From positions 2,976,001 through 3,040,000 of the forward strand of contig JALGAS010000002.1 in NCBI GenBank assembly GCA_023078685.1: a stretch of 64,000 nt of DNA. Reading direction: 5' to 3'. The notes below the pieces were generated by a model, which saw only the letters and a program-made list of their open reading frames with translations, was not told the DNA's origin and ran no database searches. Origin of the DNA: Neopestalotiopsis rosae. Taxonomy: Eukaryota > Ascomycota > Sordariomycetes > Amphisphaeriales > Sporocadaceae. Positions 24,240-37,500 of the stretch are shown one piece after another. Each line of letters starts with the position of its first letter. Position 1 is the first letter of the stretch. The position numbers were made by a program, and so were the translations under genes.

Positions 24240-27200
24240 TGCCAGATATTGCCAACAGCGGCCAAGGCCTGGTGGCGCAACGTGTGCGAATTAGGTAGTC
24301 GGTGTCAAAGCTCGAGCCGACGCCGGTATAGTATGCGATCTGCAGGGCACAGGTCTGGTAGGATGACGATTATGCTTCTGGGGGAGTTCTTGAAACCTGA
24401 CTGCGCCAGGCAATCACCAAAGTCTCAAAGAAAAGTCTGATTTAAGTAGGGAGATTGCTGAAAGAGCGTAATTTGGTGAAAATGAGCAAACAATGCTGGA
24501 GTTGGTTGGCTGGTTGGACAAAGAGGAGTCCAACGTGTATCACACCCGTTGGATGCGATATTGATGATGGAAGGGCCAATGTGATTGAGGACGGTTGGCC
24601 GCAGAAGTGAGAATAACCTCTAGGAATAAAGAAACGAGGGAGGAAAGAAAAAAGAGGGAAAGAGTCAGCTGAAGACCCTGAAGAACTGGCAGACAGGGAC
24701 TAGAAGAAAAGATGAGCAAGAGAAACAACAGAAAAAAAAGAAGCTAGTTAGAGGGCTGCGGGCAACAAAGGCGATGATGTCGCTTGGTGGATAATGCTAT
24801 TGTTCACAGTGGAGTGAGTACCTGCCCGGCGTGCAAAAGCGGCCTCTAGTTTAGGTAGGCGTCTACCCAAGAGGTTACTGTTCCCGTCAACTAAACCTGG
24901 GATGGATCTTCTAGTCAGTTAATTGGTTTTGAGGTTTGCGCAATCCCCTGAAGCTAATGTAAGGCAAGGGCTTGCTGCTTGCCATTCTTCACGCTTTACA
25001 TGATAGTCAAGCTGAGGGATCCAATGGGAATGCCATCCTGTCCTGCAGGCTCTTTGACACTGTGTTATAATACCAAGACGGGAGACATAACAGATTCATT
25101 CACCCAACTTACAGCGCGTTTCAAACAGCACGCAGCCATCCTATGGCGCTCCCAACGTGCGACATGCCGGCTGCCGCCCCCAACCCTGGCATGGCAAAAC
25201 AACAGGAAAAGAAAAAAAATCCCAAATCCAGGGGCGTGGAGAAGCCAATTGTCGATTCTGGTTCGCTGGAGCACCCCCTGTTGACGCTGCCCCTCTCTCG
25301 GCGGCAGGGGTTTAGCGGAACACCCTGGCTTGCCTGGACAGCCACTGACAGCATTCTAAAACCGCTTAAGCAAATCGGTCATTAGGGGGATAACGCCACC
25401 GGTTGGCTTTAATTCTTGTTTCAAGAGGCAGAATTGGCAACTAACCTACCTCGTACCTAGGCGTGTTGATTGCACTCAAAAAGAGCAAGCCGAATTCCCG
25501 TTATTAGAACTTCCTGGGTGTGAGTGCCGTTTCCCGGTTGATCATTCATCTCAGATGGGCAAGATGGGGGGTGGTTCTTAATTACCAGGTTACTAAAGAA
25601 CGTCCTTGGTCCAAGCATTCCGCATAGACGTCGTCGACATGCGCATAAGAAGCAAAGGGTCCATCCACCCAAAGGTGACATCGCACATGTTCTCAAGTCC
25701 CCACCGAAAACGGACTCCGCCCAGGTAGGTACGCATTGGGGCCCAGCAGAGCAGTCTGCCATCAGCCATATCGACAGCGCATCCTTCGCCTTCAAGCTAC
25801 CTAAAAGGGTTGGCAGCGAACAACACGAGGGACCAGAGGCCAATACAAGACCACAAGCCAGCGAGCAGTGCAGGACAAACAAGCAATTCCCTGCCAATCC
25901 TGCTCGCAGAAACAGTACGCTGCATTTCCCGTATTGGTACAGCCAGGCGTCTTTACCTTTCCAAGCTTCGTCATCCTAGACAACGGCATCTTCCATCATG
26001 ACAGCTTTCCTTTCCTCGACTATACTCTTCACCGTGTATATCATTCTCTCCACAGGTTGGGCACGAGACACAGACAGATCACAGATTGCCCAGTTGCCAA
26101 CAATTGACGCACAGTGGGCACCTATCCGCCTGCCCGTCCGCACGAGATATCCGATCTGCAAAAGACGACTGCAAAAGACCTGGGGAGTCGCAATGATCTA
26201 CAAAAATGAGAGATACAGTGGGGAGCTGAAAAGATCCGATCTTGGTGACGATCTGCTATTCGTCAAGCTTTGTCATTGACCGTGACTCCGCAACTTTTCC
26301 GTCATATGCTATTTTTCCCACAGGTTCGCAGGTTGGTCATGTCGAGCATTGTTGCCCATCACCGACTGGCCACCTATCTCCCCCACAACCCGGTTCCGCA
26401 TTCGAATACTCTGACCGGGATCTCGAATCCATAATAATGAATAGTAAGAACCAGAAATTAAACAAAACAAGAAGCAAGAAAAACTTCATGATTGGGTTGG
26501 TCCACTGCGGCTCTCGCACGCGAATTGCTATTCAAGATCGCAGTCAGTGCTCACGCTTGCCCATACTACACAGTATTCTTCCCCACCAGCCTATGCCAGC
26601 GAGCCCACATGCCAAACGCGCCGGCTTCAGCCACAAAAGAAGATCCTCAGTTCGCTTGGATATTATACAATTCAGCTAAACCAAAGAAAATTTTCTTATT
26701 GCGACAAACATACACAAAGAAAAGAAAACACTTGGCAATCTGCAAGCAATGTATTACTGGCAATGCAGATATCCGAAACGATATTTGTTTACTCCGTCTA
26801 CTGAGCAATTCCAGACTTGTCAATTCTGAGCCGAAAAGTTTGAGTTTTCGTATTCTCTAGGGTCAGTCTACCACGGTTGCGCCGTCCGTCTTAACACGTA
26901 CAAGGCTCGTATCCACCCTCACTAGAGAGGACTCAGCCCAGAAAGGATCGTGCGCATTCATCGATTGTTTGCGTCATGCTTGACATCAGCCATCACGAAC
27001 ACGACCGCGCGGGGTCATTGTCGTCGTCTACAGTTGCCTCTATCGCCTCTTCACGACTTCTTACCTCGGCTTCCAGATTGTTCTTTGCTCTTTGCGATCT
27101 GACAGAGGAACAGGGATGAAAAGGGCATCGAAACTCGCAAAAGAAGCCGTTTAGCCGTTGACGCTACTCCATGCATACTACGAGTGTAGGCTTGCCGCTT

Positions 27201-28372
27201 TGAAAAAAACCCCTGGCCAAACTGGCTTAGCATGTCTATTTGTGAAACACACACCACGACTACATCTGCTCCTCTACCAATCTCCCCCGGATCTTGTTCA
27301 AGAAAAGAATGAGTAGCTTGCCAAAGAGAAAAGGTTCCAGAACAAAGAGAAAGAAAATGGTGCCCGCTGTCCCGCGAGCCTGCCGCGAAACTGGCGTGAC
27401 ATCGTCCGATCTCCTCGGGCGTCTAGACCGGCCGATGGATACTATCGTGAAGAAAAAAAAAAGACTACCATGAACTCTCACTGTTCTTGTTTGCGCCTCT
27501 CTTTTTTCCGTTCCAACTACCGGGTCAGCCTTGTTAGTGGATATTGTTCTAGAACTGCCTACAACCGGGGGCGCAGTTCAAAGTCCAGTTTGCAATCGTG
27601 ATCTCTTCTCCACTGGGGAGGGGGAAAAACAAGCAGAAGAAGAAAAGGGCGCCAATTGGAAGCATGTGCTTTTTTGATCATGGATACTTGAAGCGCGCAG
27701 TACCGTATTGCTGCTTTTCTTCCATGGTGGGCCCCCAAGGGGAAAAGGACTGACTCGCTTCATTTGTTCTCCTCGGCTCGACTTGACGGTTGATTCGACT
27801 CATGTCAAAGATGGATGGCACAGTCTAGATGAGAAAAGAGACATGTCAAGTGTTCTTGATCCACCATGTTTAGTAACCGCAGTATGTGGTCGATTTGCCG
27901 GTCCTGTTCTCTCGGCATCATGAGATGAAAGCTGGACCGTGTGATATATATATGAAACAAATTTGATAGAAGCGCAAATGATTTGCCGTCGCGAACAGAA
28001 GAGCACATGATCAGAATGGGCATGTGCTGACCGAGACAGCTGTCTGATGCTTCCGCAATATGGTTACGGATCATGGATACACGGGACATGTTCGTAAACT
28101 TTTGTATGCGAATGCAATTGCTTTGATTATAGGACAATGGGTATTTTCGTAAAGACTCGGAAATGGTATCAGAATGAAACAGGTCCACGTATCAACGTCC
28201 GCTCAATAGAGCTGGACTCATGCTAACTTCCTCGCTCGATTTCAACCACATAATGGAGTGTTTAGCATGAATTGCACATTCCGTTATCATCAGCCATGAA
28301 ATCTCGTTTCCCCTCGAGTGGCGCTGTCCTTTCAGCAAGCCTGTCGAGACCATACAGTATCAAATGGTCAAT
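24240..28372. other. Long gene-poor interval, 4.1 kb
   Basis: Lies between the 5' end of the channel gene and the 3' end of the MFS transporter, both minus strand. The first 600 bases are probably channel promoter and 5' UTR. Several CT/GA-rich tracts occur. One short frame with a signal-like start is listed separately with low confidence. No other gene, tRNA or repeat family was supported. Confidence 0.55.
25998..26279 (+). CDS. Doubtful small secreted-protein frame, 93 aa
   Basis: An intact frame starts MTAFLSSTILFTVYIILSTG, which resembles a signal peptide, and continues with 70 mostly polar, basic residues and no recognisable motif. There is no paralogue in the window, no clear intron and no codon bias to support it. 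It may be chance. It is recorded because it lies in an otherwise empty 4 kb interval. Confidence 0.18.
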   Translation: MTAFLSSTILFTVYIILSTGWARDTDRSQIAQLPTIDAQWAPIRLPVRTRYPICKRRLQKTWGVAMIYKNERYSGELKRSDLGDDLLFVKLCH

Positions 28373-30718
28373 CTAGTGCTTGCTGATCTCGGAGTCGGCA
28401 GGTGCCTCGACTGGCTCAGCCGCTGAGCCGGGACCAGTACCCAGCTCGGTGCGAGCAGGCGTGCTGTGTAGCTCCTTAGTCTCGGAGAAGCCAGTCTGAG
28501 CCTTGTCGTCATTGTATCCGTCGGAGTCGGAGCCCGAGTCGAAGTGGTAGAGTGGCTCGAGAACGGCGTCCTTCTTGAAGAGCACCCAGCGCTTGAACCA
28601 CCATGGGAGAGCCTTGCGGAATTGGTACTGGACGAATCTGGCAGTGGGGAGACCAAAGACGTAGTCCAATTCTTCGAGGGTACGTTGCTTGGTTTCTGAC
28701 GGTTTCAGTTAGTAAGTATATCAAGATCAAAACGCATTCATGTACGCCGACTTACCAGGCACCCAGAGGAAGATCATGACAAACGCCACGACGTTGAATC
28801 CGGCATACAGACAGAAAGCGCCCTGTCGATTTGTTAGCAAAAATTCTCAAGTACTTTGTGCACAGTGGGGTTAAACATACAATGACATCGAGGGACGCCA
28901 GGATCTTGGGGAAGGTGATTGACAGAACAGCAGCCCAGAACAGACAAGTGGCGACAGCCCACGACATGCCGACTTCTCTGTGAGACAGAGGGAAGACCTC
29001 GGCACTGTATGTGAAAGGCACAGGACCTTCTCCGGGCGAGTAGAAAGCTGCAAACAGATAAATGAAGAGCGCCACAAGACCCAAGTGGGCACCACCGCTT
29101 CCGGGAATCAACGTGCAAAGACCAGCAGCCAACAAAGTCCATGCCATGTTGGGGAACGTGAAGAGGAGGAGGGAGCGACGGCCAAAGGTGTCAATGGTCC
29201 AAATGGCAGGCCAGGCAAACAGAAAGTTGACAAGACCGAAACCGAACGAGGCAAGCAGGGCATTGAAGTCGCTGGTTCCAGCCTGCACGAAAACTGTAGA
29301 CGAGTAGAAGGCAATGATGTTGATACCACACATCTGTTGAGCAATCATGACGACAAATGATGCCAGAGTCGCTCTGCGAACTCGAGGAATGGTGAACAGC
29401 TCGATGAAACGCTTGATGTAAGTAGAATCACCAATAGCCTCACGTTCGAGTCGGATCTGCGCGTCAATGGCCATCAAATCGCGAGCGGCTTGGATTTTGG
29501 AGTTTCGGAGCTTAATGAGCGAACCAAGCGCATCCTTATAGCGGTTCTTCTTGATATACCATCGAGGAGACTCAGGGCAGAAGAGGATAAGAATGCAGAG
29601 TGGAACAGCAGGGATGAATGCAGAACCGATTTGCACTAGAGGTTGCCTGTGTTAGTCAAACCGCCAATCGATACGGCGCGAGATGGATGGAACTTACATC
29701 TCCAGGCAATAACACCAACTCTGCCAACGATCAAGTTGGCAGTGACACCAAGAAGAATGCCGAAGGCTGTCCACATCTGCCAAGTCATGACCAGAGCACC
29801 TCGAATCGCAGCCGGGCTGTTCTCGGCGGCAAAAATGGGCACAGTCGAGGCCTTGATACCCATACCAATGCCGAGCAGAATTCTCGTGATCAAGAGTTGA
29901 ACCCAGTTCTGTGTCAAAGCACCGCCGATAGGGCAGAGCAAACAGAAAATAGCAGAGATAAAGATTGTGCCTGCTATTTGTTAGTCCACATCATTCGATC
30001 ACAGTCAGGAGCTGTACATACCACGGCGTCCAAAGTAGTTGTTCAGAGGATCCGAGCACCAACAACCGATGAAAGCAGAGCCGATGTAGGGTGCGGAGTT
30101 GATGAGACCAACGAGGAAGGTATCGCGATCCTTTGTTTCATCTCCAATGCCGAATTGTTTTGGGAATGACAAGTTTGCGCCATTGCTGCCTTCCTGATCC
30201 CAACCTTGGACGGCGGCACCAATGGAGCAAGTAATAATGGTCATGTAGAGCAGCTTGGGAACGCGCCACTTGTGGGTAACTTCGACTTGCAGCCACTCGA
30301 CTTCTTCTGGTGAAAGGGCATGTTCGCCCTTGATGTCCTCGTATCTCTCTGGGTCCTGGGCTACCAATGCGCCCCTTTGCAGAAGAGCACGGTCATCCTG
30401 AAGTCCCTGGGACTCGACAAGGTCGTCCACTCGTCTAAAGAGTTCATCGCGGCTCAATCCCTTCAAAGGGTTGGAAATGCTATGGGAATTGTAAGCTGGA
30501 GGTTTCGGTATAATGAACTGCCAGTCTGTTTGACATACCGAGCATTGACGTTGGCATTGATGTCATCAGCAGTCGGCACAGAAGCACGACGGCCCTTCTC
30601 AGCTATCGAGGTATCGTGTGTGGCCACCGCCCTGATTTGTGTCAGCCAATTTGCTTTTTCTCGGGACCATGCTGGATCAGCAGTCATGAACTCACGTAGG
30701 CTTAACCTCGTCCGCCAT
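28373..30718 (-). CDS. MFS sugar transporter (sugar porter family)
   Basis: Proton-coupled sugar uptake across the plasma membrane is the family role; substrate is not readable. Predicted 663 aa from seven exons: 30696-30718, 30539-30631, 30022-30479, 29698-29970, 28881-29635, 28756-28822 and 28373-28695. The first coding exon is 23 nt. Introns are 51-64 nt with GTGAGT, GTATGT or GTAAGT donors. Family motifs are NNYFGRRG after the second helix, [10 protein letters not shown] (P303), a [14 protein letters not shown] segment, [16 protein letters not shown] and [11 protein letters not shown] at the end of helix 12. The extended N-terminus (about 110 residues before [13 protein letters not shown]) and acidic C-terminal tail resemble fungal oligosaccharide/lactose-permease-like porters. 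A pyrimidine-rich 5' flank follows. The assignment as sugar porter is firm; di- versus monosaccharide use is open. Confidence 0.93.
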
Positions 30719-33700
30719 GATGTCGGTCTGGATCTGTTCGCGACAACAGCAATTGAATGTCGTCCTTTGCGAAACAAGAGCTTGGTAGTGGAGGGGGTCG
30801 ATCAATTAGAGCTTCCAGCGCACTCTGTACTACAAGACTGAAACTCGCAGCCTTCTTTCCTAATACCACAGCTGAGTAGGGACCAAACTACTGCAGCTCA
30901 ATCGAAAGTGTGAGAGATGAAGGGTAAGTATCCAGTGACAGGCTGCGGGGAGGCATTGGAATGCTTTTGTATCACTTCCGATCTACTGTACTGAAGGATT
31001 CGAGCTCGAGCTGGGGCGGCAATGTCGAGATGCACCACACTCACAATAACAAGAGTAAGTGGCTGCTACCTTGCAGCTATCCTTGACCGGGGCAACTGAC
31101 TCCTCCGCAAATGACATATGAGAAAAGTCCACAAGTCCCTGTACGTACTGCACGGGGAATTCACTTGCATGGCACGTGCCAGGATGGTGGCCTGGTTGAT
31201 ATGCGGAGGGAGATACAAGGGAGGAACATAGCGTGGTATTTTTTGACCATCCCTAAACCTTCGGCTCTAGAGTAACACATTCGGTACTTGTGCGATACTT
31301 GAGCGAATATGGATTGTAGTAGCACATATGGTGTTGGACGGCTTCAAGCTCGAGCCAAGAACCGTCTGCTCTATTAAAGAAGCTAATGGGAGAGAAAACA
31401 GCTTACATGAAAAAGGCTGATTACTTACGCACTTAGATTATCTGAATGGCAACGGAATAGTGGTGGTATTCCTACAAAAATTGAATGGGAAGGCGCTGTT
31501 GCCTGCCAGAGGAAAAGATCGACAACCTGGGGATTAACCAAGGTCAAGGAAGGAACTTGCATTTTCGCTAATTAAATGGCAAGGGTTGAAGCTCTTTGAA
31601 AGCCTGATGGTTTGGATGGGTGAGTTTTGTTTTGATGTCTTAGCAAGCAGCAGGCTCAAGTCAAGTGTCTTGTTTCGAGATGGGCGACAGACCAGATGGA
31701 GCGAACTACCATACTACCTCCCATTCTCTCTCTCATGGTGATTGCTCATCATATTCTCAAAGTCGAATTACGATGAAGCTAGCATTATGGCGGGCGAATT
31801 GAGTGAAGTAACCCAAGAACTGATTTAGTAGTAGCGCTTATCTGAAGCGCACCATCCGTGATATGGGTCCATGATGGGCAGACCAGATGGGCCATGTGCA
31901 TACATTAGCATTTGAGGAGTTCCTGCTGGTTGGCGCAGAGTGAAGCCGATACGCCATGTTTGTTACTCCGATGTACGTGTGTTAATTGATGATCATTGCC
32001 AAGGCTGACTGCGTCTAAGCAATGTCCGTCAGCTACCGGATGAGCTCAGCCATTTATACATCTGTGTACTTTGTTCGCCGCCCGTTGATATTCATGCTGG
32101 CGAGCGGAATTATTAGATAATGTGACATTCTGGTTGCCCTGTAATGGAAAGGCCTTCAGAGTCGTTGGCCATGATAGACAGCCTGAAGGTACTCGAGGCA
32201 GGCGAGCCATGCAATGGATTGATCGAACCAGCAAACGAACAATGCAACAAACGACTGGCCGACCCGCCGCTCTGGGCCAGTGTACGAGAAAAGATACCGT
32301 TTCGTATCTCATGCAATCCGCACGAACGGCGTTGATTGCTCGTTTGCGGAGGCCAACCGATGATCGCGAGGAGACTTCCCCTCTCTACTACTCTGTTCCT
32401 CGCTATGAATGGTCAAGCGAGAGCAGGAGCAACATTGTGGTATGTGTGGGAACGGAGGTAGATGACTGAATCTGCTAAAATCCCCCGCAAAAACAACTCC
32501 ACTGTTCAAGCAAGGTCGAGGCCCCTGGAGCCATGATTTTTTTGGAGGGGAAGCCAACTCCAATTTTTCCCCAAACACCCGACGCAAAGGATCCAAACCC
32601 CAAACTGGTCTGCCCATGGGGAAGCTCGCAGCGAGCTTTTACTGGACAAGACTACCTGAGTTACCTAAGTTAGCAGCATATTTGCTTCTTCCTTTCGGAG
32701 GAGCGAAAATTGGAGCACCGGAAGCATTCAACCCAAACTCTAGACATTTTTAGACGATCAGATGGTGAGCAAAAAACAACGAGAGTAGATGAAGCTCAAA
32801 AGGTTATTTTGCATGTACAGAGTAGTTTGGTTGGTCGGCATGGAAATGTTTTTGTCGCTGCGGGCTCCAGGCTCCATGTCTAGGCCAAAGCTTGTGTGCA
32901 TTGCCCAGATATTGGCGGTTCTTGGTTCTGGAAGGACCCACCCAAATGGCGGCGACAAGACATTGCCATGAGTGCTTGAACTGTTTGGAATTTCGACGGT
33001 TCGTCTTGGAGAAGCTTGAAGCAGCGACAGCCAAGGAAAATCACATAATTCGATTATCTCGCCCCCGGCCGGCCAGACTTTTCAACATCCGATATTTGTG
33101 CTTGTCCCGGGCGGTGATATCTATCGCTGCATGTTGCATTCCTGTTGTTCTGGTCCAGGGAAAACGATGTACCCGTACCCTGGCAAGCACCGCTGCTGTA
33201 TCACGTCATTGCTCCCAGGGTTGGTTACCAGCAAGCGATGCCTTCGATCAATCAACAGTTCAACTAGATCCTTTCCAAGCCTTTTCTCAAGGCTCCATCT
33301 ACTTCTAGTTATCAGGGCGCAAGTTGCGGTAAACAACGGTGATATCCACATTCGCCTTCTCTGGTAAATGTCGCTAACGCCAGTACATACCCTACCTGAG
33401 GTATGGTAGTACCAGGGCCGATCTTTGCACATTGCCACGGCTTTTTGGCGATTTACTGTGCTTACAAGCTGGCGAGGCTGGAGCCAAAAGTCTCTAAGGT
33501 TAGCCAGGTCCTCAAAGTCCCCTACTCAAGCCGGTGCTCCCTTGGGGCCGTTTTGCGCGTCACCAATAATTACCTACTCTAACAAGACATTATACTGAAA
33601 TAGTGACTCGGAGCCGAACCAGTACGTAATATTTCTCTTCTGCAGCTTTCCCCGTGGCCACTTAAGGCAGACCAGTCAGTTCTACTGTAGTACACAGAAG

Positions 33701-35261
33701 CTTGAGCACGGCACAGCTGTGCTGAGGCCAACCACAGTAGTAGCGGCAAGGTATTCGCCATAAATCCCAGCCCCATGGTTGTAACTACCATCGACTAGTA
33801 CTACCTGGAGTAAGTGCATGTCCAAAGCATCCAAATTGAAGCGCGTTGGAATCGGCTAATAGAATTGCAGACATAGAAGAGTAGCCGACAGCAAGCACCG
33901 ACGACCTTGCCGACTAAGCTTGAGATGTCGGCACGGCGGTGCTGTGACTTTGCTTGTCTGAGCTCCACACACTCGGCACGGGTAAGGTAGGCTAGCTACT
34001 TGTGGTGGCGCTGGTCTCTATCCCTCTCTTTCGCCAGATACCTTGAAGTGACCTTGGCGATACGTCTGGGGTGCATGGCATGCATTTGCCGCAACAAACC
34101 CTGCCGATACTCACCAAGAGGCAATGAAGCTTGCAACAATACTCGCATCAATCTGGCGGTATTCACTCAATTACTGACCCGTTGAAGCGAATGAGATACA
34201 TTTCAACGATCAAGTAAACACGGGGATGTACGGACTTAGACCCGCAGAGGAATCTCATCCTAGTCCATCATACCGGCATATCAAGCCATGCGGTTGGCGG
34301 CAGGATTAGCGCTGCCGCCACGTCTGCCACTATCGTCTCGCGATACTATTGAGTTGCTTGACAGGTAGCTATACTCACTATACGGTGAAGTATTGTATTA
34401 CATTACCTCTTGTCACTCTGCAAGAGTTCACACAATAGCCATCATTGACCTAATCAAGTAAATATGAAGTGCAAATCAAGCAAGTGCAATAACTGACCTC
34501 TGGGATATCTGAGGCATCAGCAAAAGTTTATGCATGATGCACAATCATGCCCACGTGAGGCTGAGATGGAGTGAGCCTGGATCATGACTTTGTCCTGCAT
34601 CATCGTGTGTGAGGCGAAACAGCTTTCCAACCTGTACAGGATCTGATCTTGCCTTGGCCACAATTGAACAAGGGGTTCGTAGATTCGGATCTACCCATAC
34701 CTACATTTCCGTGCCTCCCTTTTCCCCAAAGCAACCACGATCATCCTACCTACCGACATTGAAACCCGTTGGTCTCGCACGTGCTGGGGTAACATCAAGT
34801 TCAATACAGAAAATCTGGTTGCCTTTTTCCCTGGCCCGGCTGCTGATTGGACGTCTAGGTGTGTATATACCCAGGTCATGTACTCTGGCATTTGACAGTA
34901 CTCCAAAGTTGAATCTTCAGGCATGACTTTGTTCATTTTCTTGATTTTGTCTACCTAGGTAGGTATAATACAAATGACCGAGGACTATTTGTCTTTCGTA
35001 CCTCTGAAATAGTTTCCCCATCTTATTGACAGCACCCTGATTGAATTATATATAAACTCGACCTGAAACTTTTCCGCACATGACGGAAACTGGGTATCCA
35101 TTGAAATAAAAAGAAAAAAGAATTGGACAAAACTCCGTTACCTTCCCACTCATATCATCACAAAGGGGCTTATGCGCCCACCCGCAAAGCTGCTCCATAA
35201 CAGTAATGCTGCTGAAATTTCCAGCATCGCGGCAAATCTCTTTCCTTCGTGGGCCTTTCTT
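30719..35261. other. Long gene-poor interval, 4.5 kb
   Basis: No gene supported. It separates the start of the MFS gene (minus) from the 3' end of the Abp2-like gene (minus). Short open frames near 32.1-32.6 and 32.8-33.4 kb lack motifs, signal peptides and splice support. Short CCTAGGTAGGTA-like palindromic runs (for example near 34,953) occur. No transposon or RNA gene was recognised. Confidence 0.55.
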
Positions 35262-37500
35262 TCATTGACCATGAGACCTTTTCAACGAACCCAAGACACC
35301 CAGTCTCAGATCCGTATTCCGCTCATGGTCCGCCTTGACGGCGCGCAGCAGCTCTTCGTACTTGCTCTTCCAGTGACGAGCCTCGGCCGCCGCCTGGTCG
35401 CCATCACCGGCCCCCTCGACAGCACCACCAGCGGGCTTTTGCCAAGCGGCGTGCGGCACCGTCTCGGTCATGGAGAAGCTGCCCCGAAAGGCGCCGTACC
35501 GCAGGCCCCACTTGCAGGTGTACCGGCTCGAGCCCGAGCCGGGCGCACCGGTGGTCCCGTTGTTGTCGTCGGTCGTCCGCGTGATGAGCGCCCGCACCCC
35601 CCTCTGCAGTATGCTGCCCCCCGCGAGCGCCGACAGGTTGATGAGAAAGGCCTCCGGGGTCAGGGCCTGCTTCTGCATGTTGCCAATGGTCGTCCTGGCC
35701 ACGGCCTCGGCCTCTTCGACGCCGCAAGGGGGGATGCTGTTGCCCGTGTGGCCGTCGACCCAGTCGGCGACGAGGAGCTCCGAGACGAAGAGGCTCTCCA
35801 CCTCGCGCACGTTGATCATGTTTTCGTCTTGTTGTTGTTGCTGCGTGGCTGTTGCTGCTGCTGCCGCTGGCGACGGCGGCTTGTGCATCCCGCCGATTGG
35901 TGTTGTCGATAATGATTTCCTCCCCGTATAGTGTGTTGATGCTGCGCTGGATATATCGGCATCTTGTGTCAGGGCCGAGTTGGACATCTCGTTTGGGTCA
36001 GTCCCGCTGGGAGTGCTCTGCCCGTTGACCATGAGGACTGGCGGCGGAGGAGTCGCCAGTCGTACATTACCGCCTTGTCGTTCTGGCACCTGCAGGGACA
36101 GTCCGCTTGGTCGACCCGGTCGTGAGGAATGGGGCCCGGCCGACGTCGGTGTCGGTACCGAGGTAGGTGCTGATGTAGGTCCTGATGTCGGAGCCGATGT
36201 GGGCGCACCAGACACGATCTGTGCCATGGCAGACGTGGGATGTGCTGATTGAGGCGTGTCCCGCCCGAAAGGATTCGTCGAATCGCCATCAGGTACTGCA
36301 GACAATGGGGTGTCCGTACTCCGTTGCAGAGGAGGTCTCCCGCGTGTCTTGCCCGTACTGCCGGAGCCGCCACTGCGCCAAGCTGACGACACCACTTTTG
36401 CTCCGTGCCTGCGTCCCATGGATCTCATCTTCATTGGTGTAATGGCCGAGCGAGGCTCATCGGCCCAAAAGCCCCTTCCGTTGATTGGTGTCATGGCTGA
36501 TTGCGGGTAGGCAGTCATTGGCGTTTGACTCAGCTCAGAGGGCCATGGAAAGGTCGAGCCGGTTCCGGGTAGAATGCTAGATCGAGCTTCCTCCGATGTA
36601 GGGAACAAAAAGGCTCGCTGTCCATCTGGATGGGCCGTCCACGGCTCCGAGACATTCTGCCGGCTGTCGCCCAGACTCGGCGAGTCCATCCGAGGTCTCT
36701 GTGAAGGGGACTTGTTCAGGTCATCCTCTGGTTTCCTGCGGCCACGACGAGGTCTAATGTGCGGTAGTAATGACCTGAGGGCCATGTCGTCTTCGGCAGC
36801 GACTCCATCTCTCCCCTCTGCGTGTAGAGGATTCGTACCCGTAGGTATCTGTGTCCAGTACGGGTGATCGTTGCCTTGAAGATAGTCAAAGAAAGCATCA
36901 ATATGCACTACAAGCAGTTGGGTTAGTGGGTGAAGACGACAGCGAATGAGGCGCGTAAGACAAGTCTGTGGGTATCATGGCCTCAGCTTGCTCGAGCACA
37001 CCGCTGTTCGGGCAAGACTTACTGGAATGCATCCATCTCTAAGCAGCTTATGTTAGCGACTGATTGTGACATGACATTGAGCTGCGTTCACTAACCTTGA
37101 GTCTCACTGCATACTGTTGTATCTTCTGAGAACTTTGACCAATATCTGGAGGCGTGACACCCAGTTTCATGGCCAGATCAGCCCAGGTCTTGAGCTCTTT
37201 TGTGTTGAGCATTCTGATGAGTTCGAAAAGAGTAAATGTGCTAAAGGCTTTGCCATCGCTCCTCGGAGGTACCCGAAAGCCTTCTCTCAATGCAGTCGTG
37301 TCGGTTTCTACCGGCACCGCAGGATTGCAGTACAGAATAAAGGCGACATAAGCATTCTCGATTGACTCGCTTGTCACGTTCTTGTCTGGTAGACTATGTC
37401 TACTAACGGAATTGGCGAGAGATTTTGGTGAGGCGTTGCTGGCCGAAGACGGCGGAGTCGGGTGTATTTCCGTCATGACTGGCGCAGAAGTAGCTATCAT
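35262..37500 (-). CDS. ARS-binding protein 2 (Abp2)-like DNA-binding protein
   Basis: Matches the fungal Abp2 family, named from a fission yeast protein that binds replication origins. Predicted 688 aa from exons 37096-37500, 37023-37038 and 35262-36907; the 16-nt middle exon restores the conserved run RLKRWMHSMHIDAFFDY. The family domain spans about residues 45-160 (FRVPPRSDGKAFSTFTLFEL, KTWADLAMKLGVTPPD, QKIQQYAVRLK, HPYWTQIP). The remainder is Ser/Pro/Thr-rich and probably disordered, with basic patches HIRPRRGRRKPED and GKTRGRPPLQ that look like AT-hooks (RGRP core), a short Gln run and a C-terminal coil. A nuclear role in DNA binding is inferred. Divergent from the peroxisomal carrier 2.1 kb away. 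Confidence 0.88.
37023..37038 (-). other. 16-nt internal micro-exon of the Abp2-like gene
   Basis: The exon AGATGGATGCATTCCA sits between introns of 57 nt (37039-37095, ends GTTAGT..CTTAG) and 115 nt (36908-37022, GTAAGT..TGTAG). It encodes R-W-M-H-S plus one base. Skipping it would join exon 1 to exon 3 out of frame (16 is not a multiple of three) and remove the conserved RWMHSM segment. Confidence 0.82.

Noticed and set aside
27805..28188. 127-codon frame on the minus strand downstream of the MFS gene
   Set aside because: No motif, no splice support and mixed composition; most likely chance in the 3' flank.
9650..30718. Idea of a secondary-metabolite or sugar-oxidation gene cluster (GMC enzyme, hydrolase, MFS transporter)
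   Set aside because: No polyketide, peptide-synthetase or terpene backbone gene and no pathway transcription factor; housekeeping genes and long gaps lie between these genes.
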